Origin: Acidobacteriota bacterium
GTDB lineage: Bacteria > Acidobacteriota > Terriglobia > Terriglobales > Acidobacteriaceae
Direction of reading: 5' to 3'
Length of the DNA: 38,452 nt
NCBI GenBank assembly: GCA_003224905.1
Contig: QIAA01000162.1
Span: 1 to 38,452, forward strand
Part shown: piece after piece, positions 7,047 to 15,975 of the stretch
Position numbering within the stretch: the stretch's first letter is position 1
How the letters are laid out: every line of letters starts with the position of its first letter
Made by a program: the position numbers and the translations under genes
Notes under the pieces: generated by a model
Databases searched by the model: none
Seen by the model: the letters and a program-made list of their open reading frames with translations, nothing else
What the model was told of the DNA's origin: nothing

Positions 7047-7778
7047 CTACTGAACTTGAAAATCCACCTTTGCCCCGGCCAGTACCTTATCTCCGGCGGC
7101 AGGGTTTTGCGACACGATAATGCTGGCTGGCGAAGGATTGCCCGTTGCCAGTGAATTTCCCGGTTGCGCGGACAAGGTAACCGCTCCCAACTGGAATCCT
7201 GCATCCTGCAAGTTCATTTTCGCGGTCCCGAGGGGCGCTCCCACGAAGTTGGGCATGACAAAACTCTGCGCGGGCGGCGGGTCGCTGATTAAGAGACTAA
7301 TCTTTGGCGCGGAAATTCCGCTGGCGTGGGGGCCCGGCGTTTGCGAGACGACCTGATCAGCAGGCGTGCCCGACGTCCAGAGCCTGCCGATTGTGCCCAC
7401 ATCGAGCCCGCGGCGGCGGATATTAATGTTGGCGGCGCGCTCGCTTTGCCCAATTAAGTTGGGGATTTCGACGCGCTGCGGTCCCAGACTCTGTGCGGCG
7501 CGGATCTGCCAGCCTCGACGAACACGAGTGCCGGAGTCAGGAACTTGGGAAAGAATTCGATCTTCGGGAATCGTGGCGCTGTAATAGCGTCGTTCGACGT
7601 CAAGCTGGAAGCCCTCCTGCTCGGCAATCCTGCGTGCCTCGGCTGGAAGCTTGCCGACCAGATCGGGCACAATCAGCTCCTGGCCATGAATCGCCAGGCG
7701 CATCGCCGTCAGCGCCGATACGAGCGCCACCACCAGCAGCACCAGCGTCAGCAGGACCAGACGGAAAAACGCCTTCAT
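7047..7778 (-). CDS. Membrane-anchored protein with three PASTA domains
   Basis: A 243-residue protein starting at ATG 7776-7778, just before a single membrane helix (about residues 5-27). Three PASTA domains follow: about 33-98 (VPDLVGKLPAEARRIAEQEG), 99-166 (IPNLIGQSERAANINIRRRG) and 171-243 (MPNFVGAPLGTAKMNLQDAG). Each ends with the 'VxSQxPxxGxxV' strand. PASTA domains bind peptidoglycan fragments or other cell-wall ligands and usually sit on Ser/Thr kinases or penicillin-binding proteins. Here there is no catalytic domain, so this is a stand-alone periplasmic cell-wall-binding protein. It faces recQ divergently across 227 bases, which include a CACAGAGG-type repeat. Confidence 0.9.
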   Translation of the reverse strand: MKAFFRLVLLTLVLLVVALVSALTAMRLAIHGQELIVPDLVGKLPAEARRIAEQEGFQLDVERRYYSATIPEDRILSQVPDSGTRVRRGWQIRAAQSLGPQRVEIPNLIGQSERAANINIRRRGLDVGTIGRLWTSGTPADQVVSQTPGPHASGISAPKISLLISDPPPAQSFVMPNFVGAPLGTAKMNLQDAGFQLGAVTLSAQPGNSLATGNPSPASIIVSQNPAAGDKVLAGAKVDFQVQ

Positions 7779-7940
7779 GGGAGAAGCTGATGATCTCACA
7801 TCTGCCGGAAGCGGTAGATCGACATTTGCGTTCCCGGTTCGGAACCGTCAGGTATTTCGATGCACATACACCGGCTTGTTGCTCATCTGAGAGACGGGAT
7901 TAGCGCATGGTCGATGGCGACGACTGGAGCAAAGCTTCAG

Positions 7941-7967
7941 CCACAGTGGCACAGAGGAACACAGAGG
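7941..7967 (+). repeat. CACAGAGG-type dispersed repeat, copy 1
   Basis: CCACAGTGGCACAGAGG followed by AACACAGAGG: near-tandem CACAGAGG units in the PASTA-recQ divergent region. Related units occur at 24591-24617 and 37836-37905. Confidence 0.55.
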
Positions 7968-7993
7968 CAAATCCAGTGCGCCATTTCTAAGCT

Positions 7994-7999
7994 TATACT
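7994..7999 (+). promoter_or_regulatory. -10 element of recQ, placed for a leaderless transcript
   Basis: TATACT ends only 6 bases before the recQ ATG at 8006. Transcription normally begins 6-8 bases after the -10 element, so the mRNA would start at or within a base or two of the ATG. There is no Shine-Dalgarno sequence. No good -35 hexamer is visible 16-18 bases upstream. Confidence 0.45.
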
Positions 8000-8005
8000 G
8001 CGGCC

Positions 8006-9934
8006 ATGCCACCGGAGGTCGACCTATTGCGGGTACTTCGGCAGAACTGGGGGTATAGCTCGTTCCGGCCGCTACAGGAGCGCATCGTTCACAGTCTTCT
8101 GGACGGGCGTGACGCTTGCGTCGTCATGCCTACCGGTGGCGGCAAATCGCTGTGCTATCAATTGCCGGCGCTGGTGCTGGGCAAGACGGCGGTGGTCATC
8201 TCGCCGCTAATTGCGCTGATGCATGACCAGACGGCGCAGCTTGAGCAAATGGGAGTTCCGGCGGCGGTGCTGAACAGCTCTCTGACCGCGGCCGAACAGT
8301 CGCGCATTGTGCAGAAGGCCCGTGCGGGCGAGTACAGGCTTCTGTATCTTTCGCCGGAACGGCTGGCGCGTGAAGATACGGTGGGCTGGCTACGGGGCGT
8401 GCCCGTCAGCTTTTTCGCGATTGATGAGGCCCACTGCATCTCGGAGTGGGGACACGAATTCCGCCCGGATTACCGTCAGTTGAGCCGGCTGCGGACACAA
8501 TTTCCCGATGCTCCGATTGCAGCTTTCACTGCGAGCGCCACCCGGCGCGTGCGCCACGATATCTTGCAGCAGCTGCAACTTCGCCAAGCTGATAAGTACA
8601 TTGCCAGCTTTCACCGGACGAACCTGACGTATGTCGTCAAAGAATGCGTTGCCGGTGAACAAATGGATGTGCTGCTTCAGGCGCTGCGGAGGCACGCGGA
8701 TGGCAGCATTATTATCTACGCTCCGACTATCGACAGAGTGGGGAATACGGTTGATTTTCTTGAGGAGCGGGGGATTGCTGCCGTCGCGTATCACGGGAAG
8801 ATGGAAGCGGCGACACGGAAAATCAATCAGGAACGTTGGATGTCTGACGAAGTGCGGGTTTTGGTGGGCACTATTGCCTTTGGATTGGGCATCAACAAAG
8901 CGACGGTTCGGAGCGTGATCCATCTCTCATTGCCGAAGTCGCTCGAACAGTACTATCAAGAGGCCGGGCGCGCGGGGAGAGACGGAAAGCCCGCCGAATG
9001 CCTTCTTCTTTGGCAAAGGCGCGATACGGCTTTACTGGCGTATTTCATCAACAAAATGACTGATGCTGCCGAGCAGCAGAGATCGTGGCAGCGCTATCAC
9101 GAGATTTTGGATTTCGCAGAGTCGAGGCGCTGCCGGCATCGGCAGATTTGCCTGCACTTTGGGGAAACACCTAAATGGAAATCCTGCGGCGCGTGTGATG
9201 TGTGCAGCGGCCTGCCAGGGTGGATTTCAGGAGCGGTAGAGACTGCCCGACCTGCGAGGAAGACGACAGTCAGGACGGACTCTTCTTCGTTTCAGGCAGG
9301 GGATCTTTCACCAAGAGACCATATTGATCCTGAGCTGCGTGAATACTTGAAGGAATGGCGCCGCAATAAAGCGAAGCAGCAAGGAATGCCAGCTTACGTC
9401 GTCATGCATGACACTTCGCTTGACGAGATTTGCCGCGTTCGGCCCCGGTCTCTTGCCGAGCTCTTGAACGTAACCGGATTCGGAGACCGTAAGGCAGAAC
9501 TTTATGGGCGGCAAATTATCGAGGCGTTGGCGCAGTTCCGGCGGGGCGCGCGGGTCAGGCCGGTTCCGGAGAAGATGTCGAGGGCGGCTGAGGAGACGAT
9601 ACGCCTGGTTTCCGAAGGGCGCAGCCTTGAGGAGATCGCGACCATTCGAGGGCGGCACCTTGCTTCTGTAATCGCGTTGGTCGCTGATCTGATCGAGCAA
9701 GGGAGACTGGACTTCCAGGCCAGTTGGGTTGGCGATGAAAGACGATCAGGTATTGAGGCTGCCTGCGCGCGTGTGGGGCTTGAGCAGCTGCGGCCGATCA
9801 AAGACGCCTTGCCGCCGGAGATTACTTTTAATGATATCCGCCTGGTGGTGGCGCAGCTGCGGAGAAAGCAGGGTATATTGTTGCAATCAGGATTTCATGA
9901 AAGTGTGGGCACGGCGGACGGTGCGAAATCATAG
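8006..9934 (+). CDS. recQ: ATP-dependent DNA helicase RecQ
   Basis: A 642-residue SF2 helicase that unwinds branched DNA 3' to 5' in recombination and fork repair. Visible motifs: motif 0 (FRPLQE, about 20-25), Walker A MPTGGGKS (41-48), motif Ia ISPLIALMHDQ, motif II DEAH (140-143) with the RecQ aromatic-rich loop 'CISEWGHEFRPDY' just after, motif III AFTASAT, motif V 'VGTIAFGLGINK' and motif VI 'QEAGRAGRDG'. The zinc-binding region has its Cys residues (CRHRQICLHF...CGACDVC). An HRDC domain (RNKAKQQGMPAYVVM to 'FGDRKAELYG') and a C-terminal HTH_40-type helical domain (from about residue 530) complete the RecQ-RQC-HRDC architecture at the usual length. The last 38 bases overlap the next gene, suggesting co-translation. 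Confidence 0.97.
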   Translation: MPPEVDLLRVLRQNWGYSSFRPLQERIVHSLLDGRDACVVMPTGGGKSLCYQLPALVLGKTAVVISPLIALMHDQTAQLEQMGVPAAVLNSSLTAAEQSRIVQKARAGEYRLLYLSPERLAREDTVGWLRGVPVSFFAIDEAHCISEWGHEFRPDYRQLSRLRTQFPDAPIAAFTASATRRVRHDILQQLQLRQADKYIASFHRTNLTYVVKECVAGEQMDVLLQALRRHADGSIIIYAPTIDRVGNTVDFLEERGIAAVAYHGKMEAATRKINQERWMSDEVRVLVGTIAFGLGINKATVRSVIHLSLPKSLEQYYQEAGRAGRDGKPAECLLLWQRRDTALLAYFINKMTDAAEQQRSWQRYHEILDFAESRRCRHRQICLHFGETPKWKSCGACDVCSGLPGWISGAVETARPARKTTVRTDSSSFQAGDLSPRDHIDPELREYLKEWRRNKAKQQGMPAYVVMHDTSLDEICRVRPRSLAELLNVTGFGDRKAELYGRQIIEALAQFRRGARVRPVPEKMSRAAEETIRLVSEGRSLEEIATIRGRHLASVIALVADLIEQGRLDFQASWVGDERRSGIEAACARVGLEQLRPIKDALPPEITFNDIRLVVAQLRRKQGILLQSGFHESVGTADGAKS

Positions 9935-10484
9935 TGCGGCAATAGCGGTCTCGCTGCTGGTATTCGTGCTTGTTTCTGTTGCCCAGGATCCGACTGCTGA
10001 CATTCCCTCAGGAAAGATTGCTCCTTCCATCACAATGTCCGGGCCTAGGGATACGACGATCGCACGCGGCAAGGCGGGGACGGTCCAGTTGCGATTTCAC
10101 ATTGGCTCAGGATTCCATATCAACTCCAACAAGCCCAAGTCCGAATTCCTGATCCCTACGGTGCTGAAACTGGATGCGCCCACGGACATGGTAATTGGCA
10201 GGGTTACGTATCCACCGGGCCAGCAGATGAGTTTCTCATTCGCGCCCAATGACAAGCTGAGCGTTTATAGCGGCGAATTTCCCGTGGGCGTCTCAGTCCG
10301 GCCTCTGGCCACCGTAATACCCGGCAAGTACATGATTCGAGGACAGCTCAGATATCAGGCCTGCGATAATGCGGCCTGTTATCCGCCGAAAAAGCTGCCG
10401 GTCGAATTTGAAGTGAAAGTCGTGAAGGGTACGCCGGTAAAATCTCGCAAAAACCCCGCCCAAAGTCCGCACGCGCATCGCTAG
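9897..10484 (+). CDS. Secreted protein with DsbD N-terminal-like (thiol) domain
   Basis: A 195-residue protein starting at ATG 9897 inside the end of recQ (38-base overlap). The start is chosen because it begins a signal peptide (basic residues, then a hydrophobic run IAVSLLVFVLVSVA). The mature part is an immunoglobulin-like beta domain of the DsbD-alpha / 'disulfide bond corrector' type: 'FHIGSGFHINSNKPKSEFLIPT', then 'YPPGQQMSFSFAPNDKLSVY', and the redox motif YQACDNAACYPPK with two Cys four residues apart, as in the DsbD N-terminal domain. Such domains pass electrons to periplasmic partners such as cytochrome c maturation proteins. No transmembrane DsbD part follows, so the electron donor must be encoded elsewhere. 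Its coupling to recQ is odd functionally. Confidence 0.8.
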   Translation: MKVWARRTVRNHSAAIAVSLLVFVLVSVAQDPTADIPSGKIAPSITMSGPRDTTIARGKAGTVQLRFHIGSGFHINSNKPKSEFLIPTVLKLDAPTDMVIGRVTYPPGQQMSFSFAPNDKLSVYSGEFPVGVSVRPLATVIPGKYMIRGQLRYQACDNAACYPPKKLPVEFEVKVVKGTPVKSRKNPAQSPHAHR

Positions 10485-10579
10485 CCGACATAGCTAAAAC
10501 AACAACCTGCTGGAGCGGTACCCGTTGGAAACCATAACCGAAGGGCTGTTTGCGGCTGCCAACCGGCTTTGCAAAATAG

Positions 10580-10996
10580 CCACGGATCGAGGAACTGAAA
10601 AAACGCCACGAGAAAGCCGGGCAAGTGGCCAATCTGGCCACAAATCTAAAAGAGTTTTCCCTCGGAAGAAGCAGCGGGCAGCGGCAAAGAGAAACGGTGA
10701 TGACGCGCGTTCTGGATGGGCAATTCGTTGAAAACCTCGCCGCCGAGACCCGTTCTTCTACCTCGCTTGCCCTCGTTTCTGACCCTGAACTCGAGGCGGA
10801 TTCGCAACATGCCATTTCTGCTCTTCGGTCAGCCACCGCAGGCATTTCGGTGCAGGTGAAAAATTCGCAGATGGTTAGCGGCTACAAGCTCTTGTACGAC
10901 ATTCGCGGCAACCCCGCCCTGGTCTTACAAACGGAGGTGCCCAGAGATTGTTTCAGCAAGGGCTAACCAGCGTCCACTACTTTACCGGCGCGCTCG
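10580..10996 (+). pseudogene. Remnant of a CHASE4-domain membrane sensor
   Basis: The frame from 10580 to 10966 ends in GYKLLYDIRGNPALVLQTEV then PRD, which matches the end of CHASE4 extracellular sensor domains ('GYxLLxDIxGxPALxLRVxxPRDIYxQG'). In a frame shifted by one base at about 10947 the match continues as LFQQGLTSVHYFTGALVLS, the junction into the following membrane helix. Beyond that there is no kinase, GGDEF or other output domain. The N-terminal membrane helix is also missing; the section before about 10690 is a charged helix I cannot place. The first frame is open from just after a TAG at 10577-10579. It is therefore a truncated, frameshifted fragment with no plausible function. 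It lies tail-to-tail with glnS. Confidence 0.6.
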
Positions 10997-11012
10997 TGTT
11001 GTCGAGATCTGA

Positions 11013-12743
11013 TTATTTTTTTTGCTGCGGCCCTTTTTCGATTTTCGCCCAGGTGTCTTTCAAGGCGACGGTGCGGTTGAAGACCAGCGCGCCCGACTTC
11101 GACTCGGGATCTGCGCAAAAATATCCCAGGCGTTCGAACTGGAACCGGCTTCCAGGCGTCACTCCCGCCAGCGATGGTTCCAGCTTCGCCCCGCGAACCG
11201 CCTCCAGCGATTTGGGATTCAGATTGGCGGTGAAATCCTGGCCTTCTTCGGTCTGATTGGGATCTTCCCGCGTGAACAGGGTGTCATAGAGGCGTACCTC
11301 GGCGTCAATTGCATGCGCGGCTGAGACCCAGTGGATAGTGGACTTCACTTTGCGTCCATCGGGGGCATTGCCGCCGCGGGTTGCGGGATCGTAGCTGCAG
11401 TGGACCTCGATTACTTCACTGCGATCGTTCTTTACAACGTTGGTGCAGGTAATGAAGTAGCCGTAGCGTAACCGTACTTCGCGTCCTGGCGAGAGACGGT
11501 AGTACTGTTTCGGAGGATCCTCGCGGAAGTCATCCTGTTCGATGTAGAGTACCCGCGAGAAGGGCACTTTGCGCGTTCCGGCGCCCGGGTCTTCCGGATT
11601 GTTTACAGCGTCCATCTCTTCAGTCCGATTTTCGGGATAGTTATCGATGACAACTTTCAATGGACGCAGTACTGCCATCACGCGTGGAGCATGCTTATTC
11701 AAATCCTCGCGCAAGAAATGCTCGAGCATGGCGAGTTCGATCATGCCATTCGTTTTCGAGACGCCAATGGCTGCGCAGAAGTTTCGGATTGCTTCCGGAT
11801 TGTAGCCGCGGCGCCGTATGCCGGAAAGAGTGGGCATACGAGGATCGTCCCAGCCACTGACGTGGCCTTGTTCCACCAACTGGAGCAGCTTGCGCTTGCT
11901 CAGCAGCGTATATGTGAGATTTAGCCGGTCGAACTCGATCTGCTGCGAAGGAAAAATTCCTAATTGCTGGATGAACCAGTTATACAGCGGCCGATGATCC
12001 TCGAACTCCAGCGTGCACATGGAGTGCGTCACTTTTTCCAGCGAGTCGGACTGCCCATGCGCGTAGTCGTACATGGGGTAAATACACCACTTATTCCCAG
12101 TCCGGTGATGTTCCGAATGCAGGATGCGGTACATCACGGGATCGCGCATATTCAGGTTCGGCGAAGCCATATCGATTTTGGCACGCAGCACGCGTGCGCC
12201 GTCGGGGAATTCGCCGGCTTTCATGCGTTCGAACAGATTTAAGTTTTCCTCTATCGAGCGGGTGCGATACGGGCTGTTCTTGCCGGGCTTAGTCAGAGTC
12301 CCACGGTATTCTCGAATCTCGTCGGCTGAGAGATCGTCCACATAAGCTTTTCCAGCTTTGATGAGCTGCACTGCCCATTCATAGAGCTGGTCGAAATAGT
12401 CTGAAGCGTAAAAGAGTCCGTCCCAGTGGAAGCCGAGCCACTTGACGTCTTCCATGATGGAGTCGACGTACTCCGTCTCTTCCTTGGAGGGATTTGTGTC
12501 GTCAAAGCGAAGGTTAGTTTTGCCGCTGAATTCGTCGGCGAGGCCAAAGTCGAGGCAGATGGCCTTGGCGTGTCCAATGTGCAGATAGCCGTTTGGCTCG
12601 GGAGGGAAGCGCGTCTGCACGCGGCCGGCATACTTGTTGGTCTTCAAGTCGTCCTGAATGATGTCGCGAATGAAGTTCGAAGGCTTGGGCGCGGGTTCAG
12701 GCGCGGACATGGACACTGTCTTTGTGGAAGTAGGGGGAGTCAT
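11013..12743 (-). CDS. glnS: Glutaminyl-tRNA synthetase
   Basis: A 576-residue class I aminoacyl-tRNA synthetase that charges tRNA-Gln directly. The N-terminal signature [15 protein letters not shown] contains HIGH at 55-58; the KMSKS counterpart is LSKRK (about 281-285). '[10 protein letters not shown]' and '[13 protein letters not shown]' are typical of GlnRS rather than GluRS, and the C-terminal half has the two beta-barrel anticodon-binding domain ('VLYIEQDDF', '[18 protein letters not shown]'). The length matches bacterial GlnRS. The ATG at 12741-12743 gives a 12-20 residue Pro/Ser-rich leader; an internal ATG at 12710 would also give a complete enzyme. The gene is monocistronic, divergent from the accessory island across about 200 bases. 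Confidence 0.97.
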   Translation of the reverse strand: MTPPTSTKTVSMSAPEPAPKPSNFIRDIIQDDLKTNKYAGRVQTRFPPEPNGYLHIGHAKAICLDFGLADEFSGKTNLRFDDTNPSKEETEYVDSIMEDVKWLGFHWDGLFYASDYFDQLYEWAVQLIKAGKAYVDDLSADEIREYRGTLTKPGKNSPYRTRSIEENLNLFERMKAGEFPDGARVLRAKIDMASPNLNMRDPVMYRILHSEHHRTGNKWCIYPMYDYAHGQSDSLEKVTHSMCTLEFEDHRPLYNWFIQQLGIFPSQQIEFDRLNLTYTLLSKRKLLQLVEQGHVSGWDDPRMPTLSGIRRRGYNPEAIRNFCAAIGVSKTNGMIELAMLEHFLREDLNKHAPRVMAVLRPLKVVIDNYPENRTEEMDAVNNPEDPGAGTRKVPFSRVLYIEQDDFREDPPKQYYRLSPGREVRLRYGYFITCTNVVKNDRSEVIEVHCSYDPATRGGNAPDGRKVKSTIHWVSAAHAIDAEVRLYDTLFTREDPNQTEEGQDFTANLNPKSLEAVRGAKLEPSLAGVTPGSRFQFERLGYFCADPESKSGALVFNRTVALKDTWAKIEKGPQQKK

Positions 12744-12945
12744 TCGGTGAAGATTCGATGGTAATACAAAACGCGGCGCGGGTTTGCGTCGGGCGAAAGT
12801 GTCCGGGAATGGACAGAGGAGGTATACCCTAGTTGTAGATCCCGGGAAAATTCACAAAAGAGGGACTGTCTAGCACGTTGTCTCCTTGGAGGCACCGACA
12901 ATCACTTCTGCTCGAGGCTTGCCCTCTCGCTCGGTAAGGAGACTT

Positions 12946-14145
12946 ATGCAAGTTGCTGAGGCTCGAAATCACGAAAGTTCTTTCCCTGTAGGGGGGCTCG
13001 ATGGAGGTTCTATGAACGGCCTGGAGATCATGTTTGATGGTATTAACCTACAACAAGTCGGTGAGCTTCTTCTTGACGAGCCAACATCCACTCGACGGGT
13101 CCGGCGACTTTGTTTTGATAGCTATTACAGGAGCCTAAAGGATTTCGCCTTTGCTGTGATCTTTGGCGGCCAGATAGTTACCTCTGTAGGCATGCCCAAT
13201 GTGGAAGAAGGAACTCCCGGGGAGAGCTTGTTGGACCGAAAGTATTTCGGCGGGAAGCACACGCGAAGAGCGCCGCCGTCTGCCACGTCATTCCCAACTT
13301 GGGAAAAGCTTCTTGAAAGCAACACAGACCGTAGTGCTCTGGAGTCACTTGTCAGATCGCTCGGGCAACTCGATGCCGAAGGCCTGCGTTTTTGGCAACT
13401 GTACCTACGTCGCGAGTTCCATCTCTACTTTGGTGATGACAAGTCACTCCGTAAGCCCAATGCTAGACCTGAATATGTTTTCAAAGGTCGTGGCAATTTT
13501 TGCCGTGATCTGGAACTACAGTCCCATGTACCGGATAAGTATCGGAGACACGTTGCATCGGAGATCAGACATCAGCTGCAATATTTGCCTGGGGTTCGTG
13601 ATGCTCATGATGACGCGATCGACGAGTTCATTTGCAGGAATGCAGTTGCTCATATCGGGATTTATCGGTGGTATAGCCAAGTAGGGGAAAGGTCACTCGA
13701 TCAGTCGATTGCACTGCGAATACCCCACGCGACACGTCAGTGTCTGCCGGACGTCGAACGTTCGCTGTGGACAATTAAGGAAATGACGACTCCGGGCCTA
13801 TTAGAAGTCATGATTACCGACTCAAGGAACCGCGAGGAACTGCTGGACAAGCTGATCGATGCCTCGCAAGACACCGTATATAACGCCCTGCGCGAGAAAA
13901 TCGCTGCTGCGTGGCAGCTTCTGGAAAAATTCGATCGCAAAAACGAGATGGATACACTGCGTGCAGACATCGAATGCGAGATTAAGTCACTACATCTCTC
14001 CCCATTGGGACGAGTCGCAGTCGCTACGGGCAAGAGCGATGCTTTGTATAAGGAAGCCATTCGGATGCTCGCCATTCGAGGCGCGGGGCGGGGAAGCCCG
14101 GTTCCGAACTGCTTACACGTGTTTGACGAACTCGTCGGAGACTAG
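12946..14145 (+). CDS. Island gene A: soluble protein of unknown family
   Basis: A 399-residue protein with start ATG 12946, preceded by a good ribosome binding site (AAGGAG, 6 bases before). A further ATG at 13012 also has GGAGG 4 bases upstream. There is no signal peptide or membrane segment. The first third contains a short hydrophobic strand pair (DFAFAVIFGGQIVTSVGMPN); the middle is Arg/His/Tyr-rich (for example RFWQLYLRREFHLYFGDD); the last third is helical with a heptad-like stretch (LREKIAAAWQLLEKFDRKNE). I see no Walker, HNH, PD-(D/E)xK, TIR or other standard catalytic motif. The base composition is visibly more A+T-rich than that of glnS or ftsZ. It is followed after 24 bases by gene B and is probably in one transcript with it. 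The location suggests a defence or mobile-element function, but nothing in the sequence proves this. Confidence 0.75.
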   Translation: MQVAEARNHESSFPVGGLDGGSMNGLEIMFDGINLQQVGELLLDEPTSTRRVRRLCFDSYYRSLKDFAFAVIFGGQIVTSVGMPNVEEGTPGESLLDRKYFGGKHTRRAPPSATSFPTWEKLLESNTDRSALESLVRSLGQLDAEGLRFWQLYLRREFHLYFGDDKSLRKPNARPEYVFKGRGNFCRDLELQSHVPDKYRRHVASEIRHQLQYLPGVRDAHDDAIDEFICRNAVAHIGIYRWYSQVGERSLDQSIALRIPHATRQCLPDVERSLWTIKEMTTPGLLEVMITDSRNREELLDKLIDASQDTVYNALREKIAAAWQLLEKFDRKNEMDTLRADIECEIKSLHLSPLGRVAVATGKSDALYKEAIRMLAIRGAGRGSPVPNCLHVFDELVGD

Positions 14146-14169
14146 TAGTGCAAGCCATTCAGTTCCATT

Positions 14170-14778
14170 ATGAACGATCAAATGTCAAACAAAGAAAGCG
14201 CCGCCTTCTGGCCCTTGTTCGGTAGTTACCTTTACGCAATAGCTCGCCATTGGATCGCCATCATCATGGCCTTCGGACTAACGTTGCTCGATTTTGGAGA
14301 GCGGCTTTTTGGAACGTGGTGGGTCGTTCCTCCGTGGCTACGGCTGACAAGCGCGCTGATCGGCTTCACCGCCGCCCAGTTTCTTGCTTACTCTGACCTG
14401 CATAATATGCGCTTGACGGAGAAAATGGAGCTGCTGCACAAAATCGAAGAGCTAAGTACGAGACGATACACCCAGGCCCAGCTAGACCTAGTCAACTCGA
14501 AAATCAAGGGCCTAGAAGGAATCGCTTTGAAGGTAGTGCGTTTCCTGCTCCAGAATGGCACGACAGACCACGTTTCACTTGAGCGGCAGATGCAGTTGCC
14601 GGCGGATGTATTGAATGCAGCGCTGCGCAGCCTTAGTGAACGGATGCTGATCACGGGCAATACGGAGCCGAATACGGGACGCATGACCTGGGATGTAAAC
14701 GAGAAGTTCAGACCGATGCTGGAAGAGTTGCTCTTTACAGAGAAGGAGGGCACTTCGTCACTTCCGCAGTTGATATAA
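14170..14778 (+). CDS. Island gene B: two membrane helices, coiled coil and winged-helix-like end
   Basis: A 202-residue protein from ATG 14170; a second ATG at 14182 is also possible. Two hydrophobic helices (about 25-43 and 58-75) form a hairpin. A charged helical stretch with coiled-coil character follows (about 80-122: NMRLTEKMELLHKIEELSTR, then AQLDLVNSKIKGLEGIALKV). The C-terminal part, about 123-190, reads like a winged helix: VVRFLLQNGTTDHVSLERQM, then PADVLNAALRSLSERMLI, then a beta wing with NTGRMTWDVN. Membrane anchoring of a helix-turn-helix-like sensor is therefore likely. The spacing of 24 bases after gene A suggests an operon. There is no match to a named family from memory. 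The following 174 bases contain the promoter for gene C. Confidence 0.7.
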   Translation: MNDQMSNKESAAFWPLFGSYLYAIARHWIAIIMAFGLTLLDFGERLFGTWWVVPPWLRLTSALIGFTAAQFLAYSDLHNMRLTEKMELLHKIEELSTRRYTQAQLDLVNSKIKGLEGIALKVVRFLLQNGTTDHVSLERQMQLPADVLNAALRSLSERMLITGNTEPNTGRMTWDVNEKFRPMLEELLFTEKEGTSSLPQLI

Positions 14779-14879
14779 GGAGTGTTCAGGCACCTGCCCA
14801 GTGCGAAGACTCAGAGAGGAAGTTCCGAACAGTTTGAAGTGTATGTTTCAGCTCTCTCAAAATGCTCCTCGATGTCTGG

Positions 14880-14907
14880 TTGACAAGTTAATGCTCGATT
14901 ATACAAT
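14880..14907 (+). promoter_or_regulatory. sigma70-type promoter of island genes C-D-E
   Basis: The -35 hexamer TTGACA (14880-14885, perfect consensus) and -10 hexamer TACAAT (14902-14907) are 16 bases apart. Transcription would begin near 14914, giving a leader of about 39 bases before gene C. The leader carries a plausible ribosome binding site (AAGGAT) before ATG 14953. Confidence 0.65.
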
Positions 14908-14952
14908 ACTTTACTCTGTCAACATCCCGACCTTCCCCCAGAAGGATAGGGC

Positions 14953-15975
14953 ATGAAACCTGACACGGGCGAGCGCGAGCTCGTCTTCAAGTTGTTGCAG
15001 GAAAACTCCACGTTAGGGCAGGTCGCGCAATATCTGAAGCGCAAAGGACTTCATTATTCAGCGGGCAGCTGGGATGAATTGTTTGGAAAGAGAGTGTCTA
15101 GAGCTCTGGAAGAGAAAGATTTGACGCGAGAGGATTTGGTAGAGCTTATCCGGTTGTCGGAAGAATATGGTACACAGCATGTATTCCTATACCTCACGAC
15201 GCCAAGGCGAGCTGCTCAACTGATTGACAAAAACAGAATAGGGTCAGCACTAGAGAAGATGGGGTTTTCTTCGGTGGTCAGCCGCCCTCGGATTCTTGAC
15301 CAGCCGTCCTCTCCGAGCCTTACAGATGTACGATGGGAGGAGAGCCTAGTTGCTAAGGTAGTGGAAAAGAGGACGTATCAACGATTTGTAGATCAGCGTG
15401 TCGAAGGCGACTTTCTAGTTCGAAGATATCGTGAACTGACGGTTCGCGCGGTAAATCTCTTCAAATTGCACGACGACGGTCTACTTGAGTTGCGGATTTA
15501 CAGTCACGAGAACTCCTCAGATTATCGCAACGACGTGTCAAAGATGTGGAGCTTCTTGAGTTTTCTGTTCTCGCCCGGCGACTTCAACGAGCTACCCATA
15601 GGCAAGGCCAAGACGAATCTCTGGAAAAAGCGAAATTCGCTAAAGTCCGTCATTCGATATAGCGATTCCACCTTACGGAATGCCTTAGGGACCGCGTTGT
15701 CGGCTTCCACGGGCTCCGAGCAACAAAGCCTCTTTGACGACCTTGGTGCATCAAATAGCTTGGACGAGTTCTTGAAACACAAGGCTTACTGTGACACTTC
15801 TAATATTTGGTGGCTCAAGGGGGGCGGGAAGCAGGCCGAAAACGAGTTTGACATGCTGCCATCAAGAGATGTCCACGTACTTCTGAAGGGCGCCCTCAAC
15901 GAATTTGCCGTTACCGCAAAGTGTTCCAAGCAGGATTACGAGTATGTCCTCACCCAACTTAGGAAATATAACTAG
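14953..15975 (+). CDS. Island gene C: soluble protein of unknown family
   Basis: A 340-residue protein. The ATG at 14953 has AAGGAT 7-8 bases upstream and a consensus-like promoter before it. The N-terminal 100 residues are helical and charged, with a conserved-looking segment SAGSWDELFGKRVSRALEE and 'YGTQHVFLYLTTPRRAAQLI'. The middle (about 135-215) has alternating strands (RYRELTVRAVNLFKLHDDG, then LLELRIYSHENS), and the C-terminal part ends in 'ALNEFAVTAKCSKQDYEYVL' followed by a short basic tail. There is no membrane segment and no catalytic motif that I can name. The last 32 bases overlap gene D, so the two proteins are probably made in fixed ratio. I do not recognise the family. Being the largest soluble member of an overlapping three-gene unit, it is the likely sensor or enzyme of that unit. 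Confidence 0.75.
   Translation: MKPDTGERELVFKLLQENSTLGQVAQYLKRKGLHYSAGSWDELFGKRVSRALEEKDLTREDLVELIRLSEEYGTQHVFLYLTTPRRAAQLIDKNRIGSALEKMGFSSVVSRPRILDQPSSPSLTDVRWEESLVAKVVEKRTYQRFVDQRVEGDFLVRRYRELTVRAVNLFKLHDDGLLELRIYSHENSSDYRNDVSKMWSFLSFLFSPGDFNELPIGKAKTNLWKKRNSLKSVIRYSDSTLRNALGTALSASTGSEQQSLFDDLGASNSLDEFLKHKAYCDTSNIWWLKGGGKQAENEFDMLPSRDVHVLLKGALNEFAVTAKCSKQDYEYVLTQLRKYN

Noticed and set aside
6917..7204. A longer N-terminus for the cytochrome P460-like protein
   Set aside because: It would bury the signal peptide at residue 97 and overlap the end of the PASTA gene.
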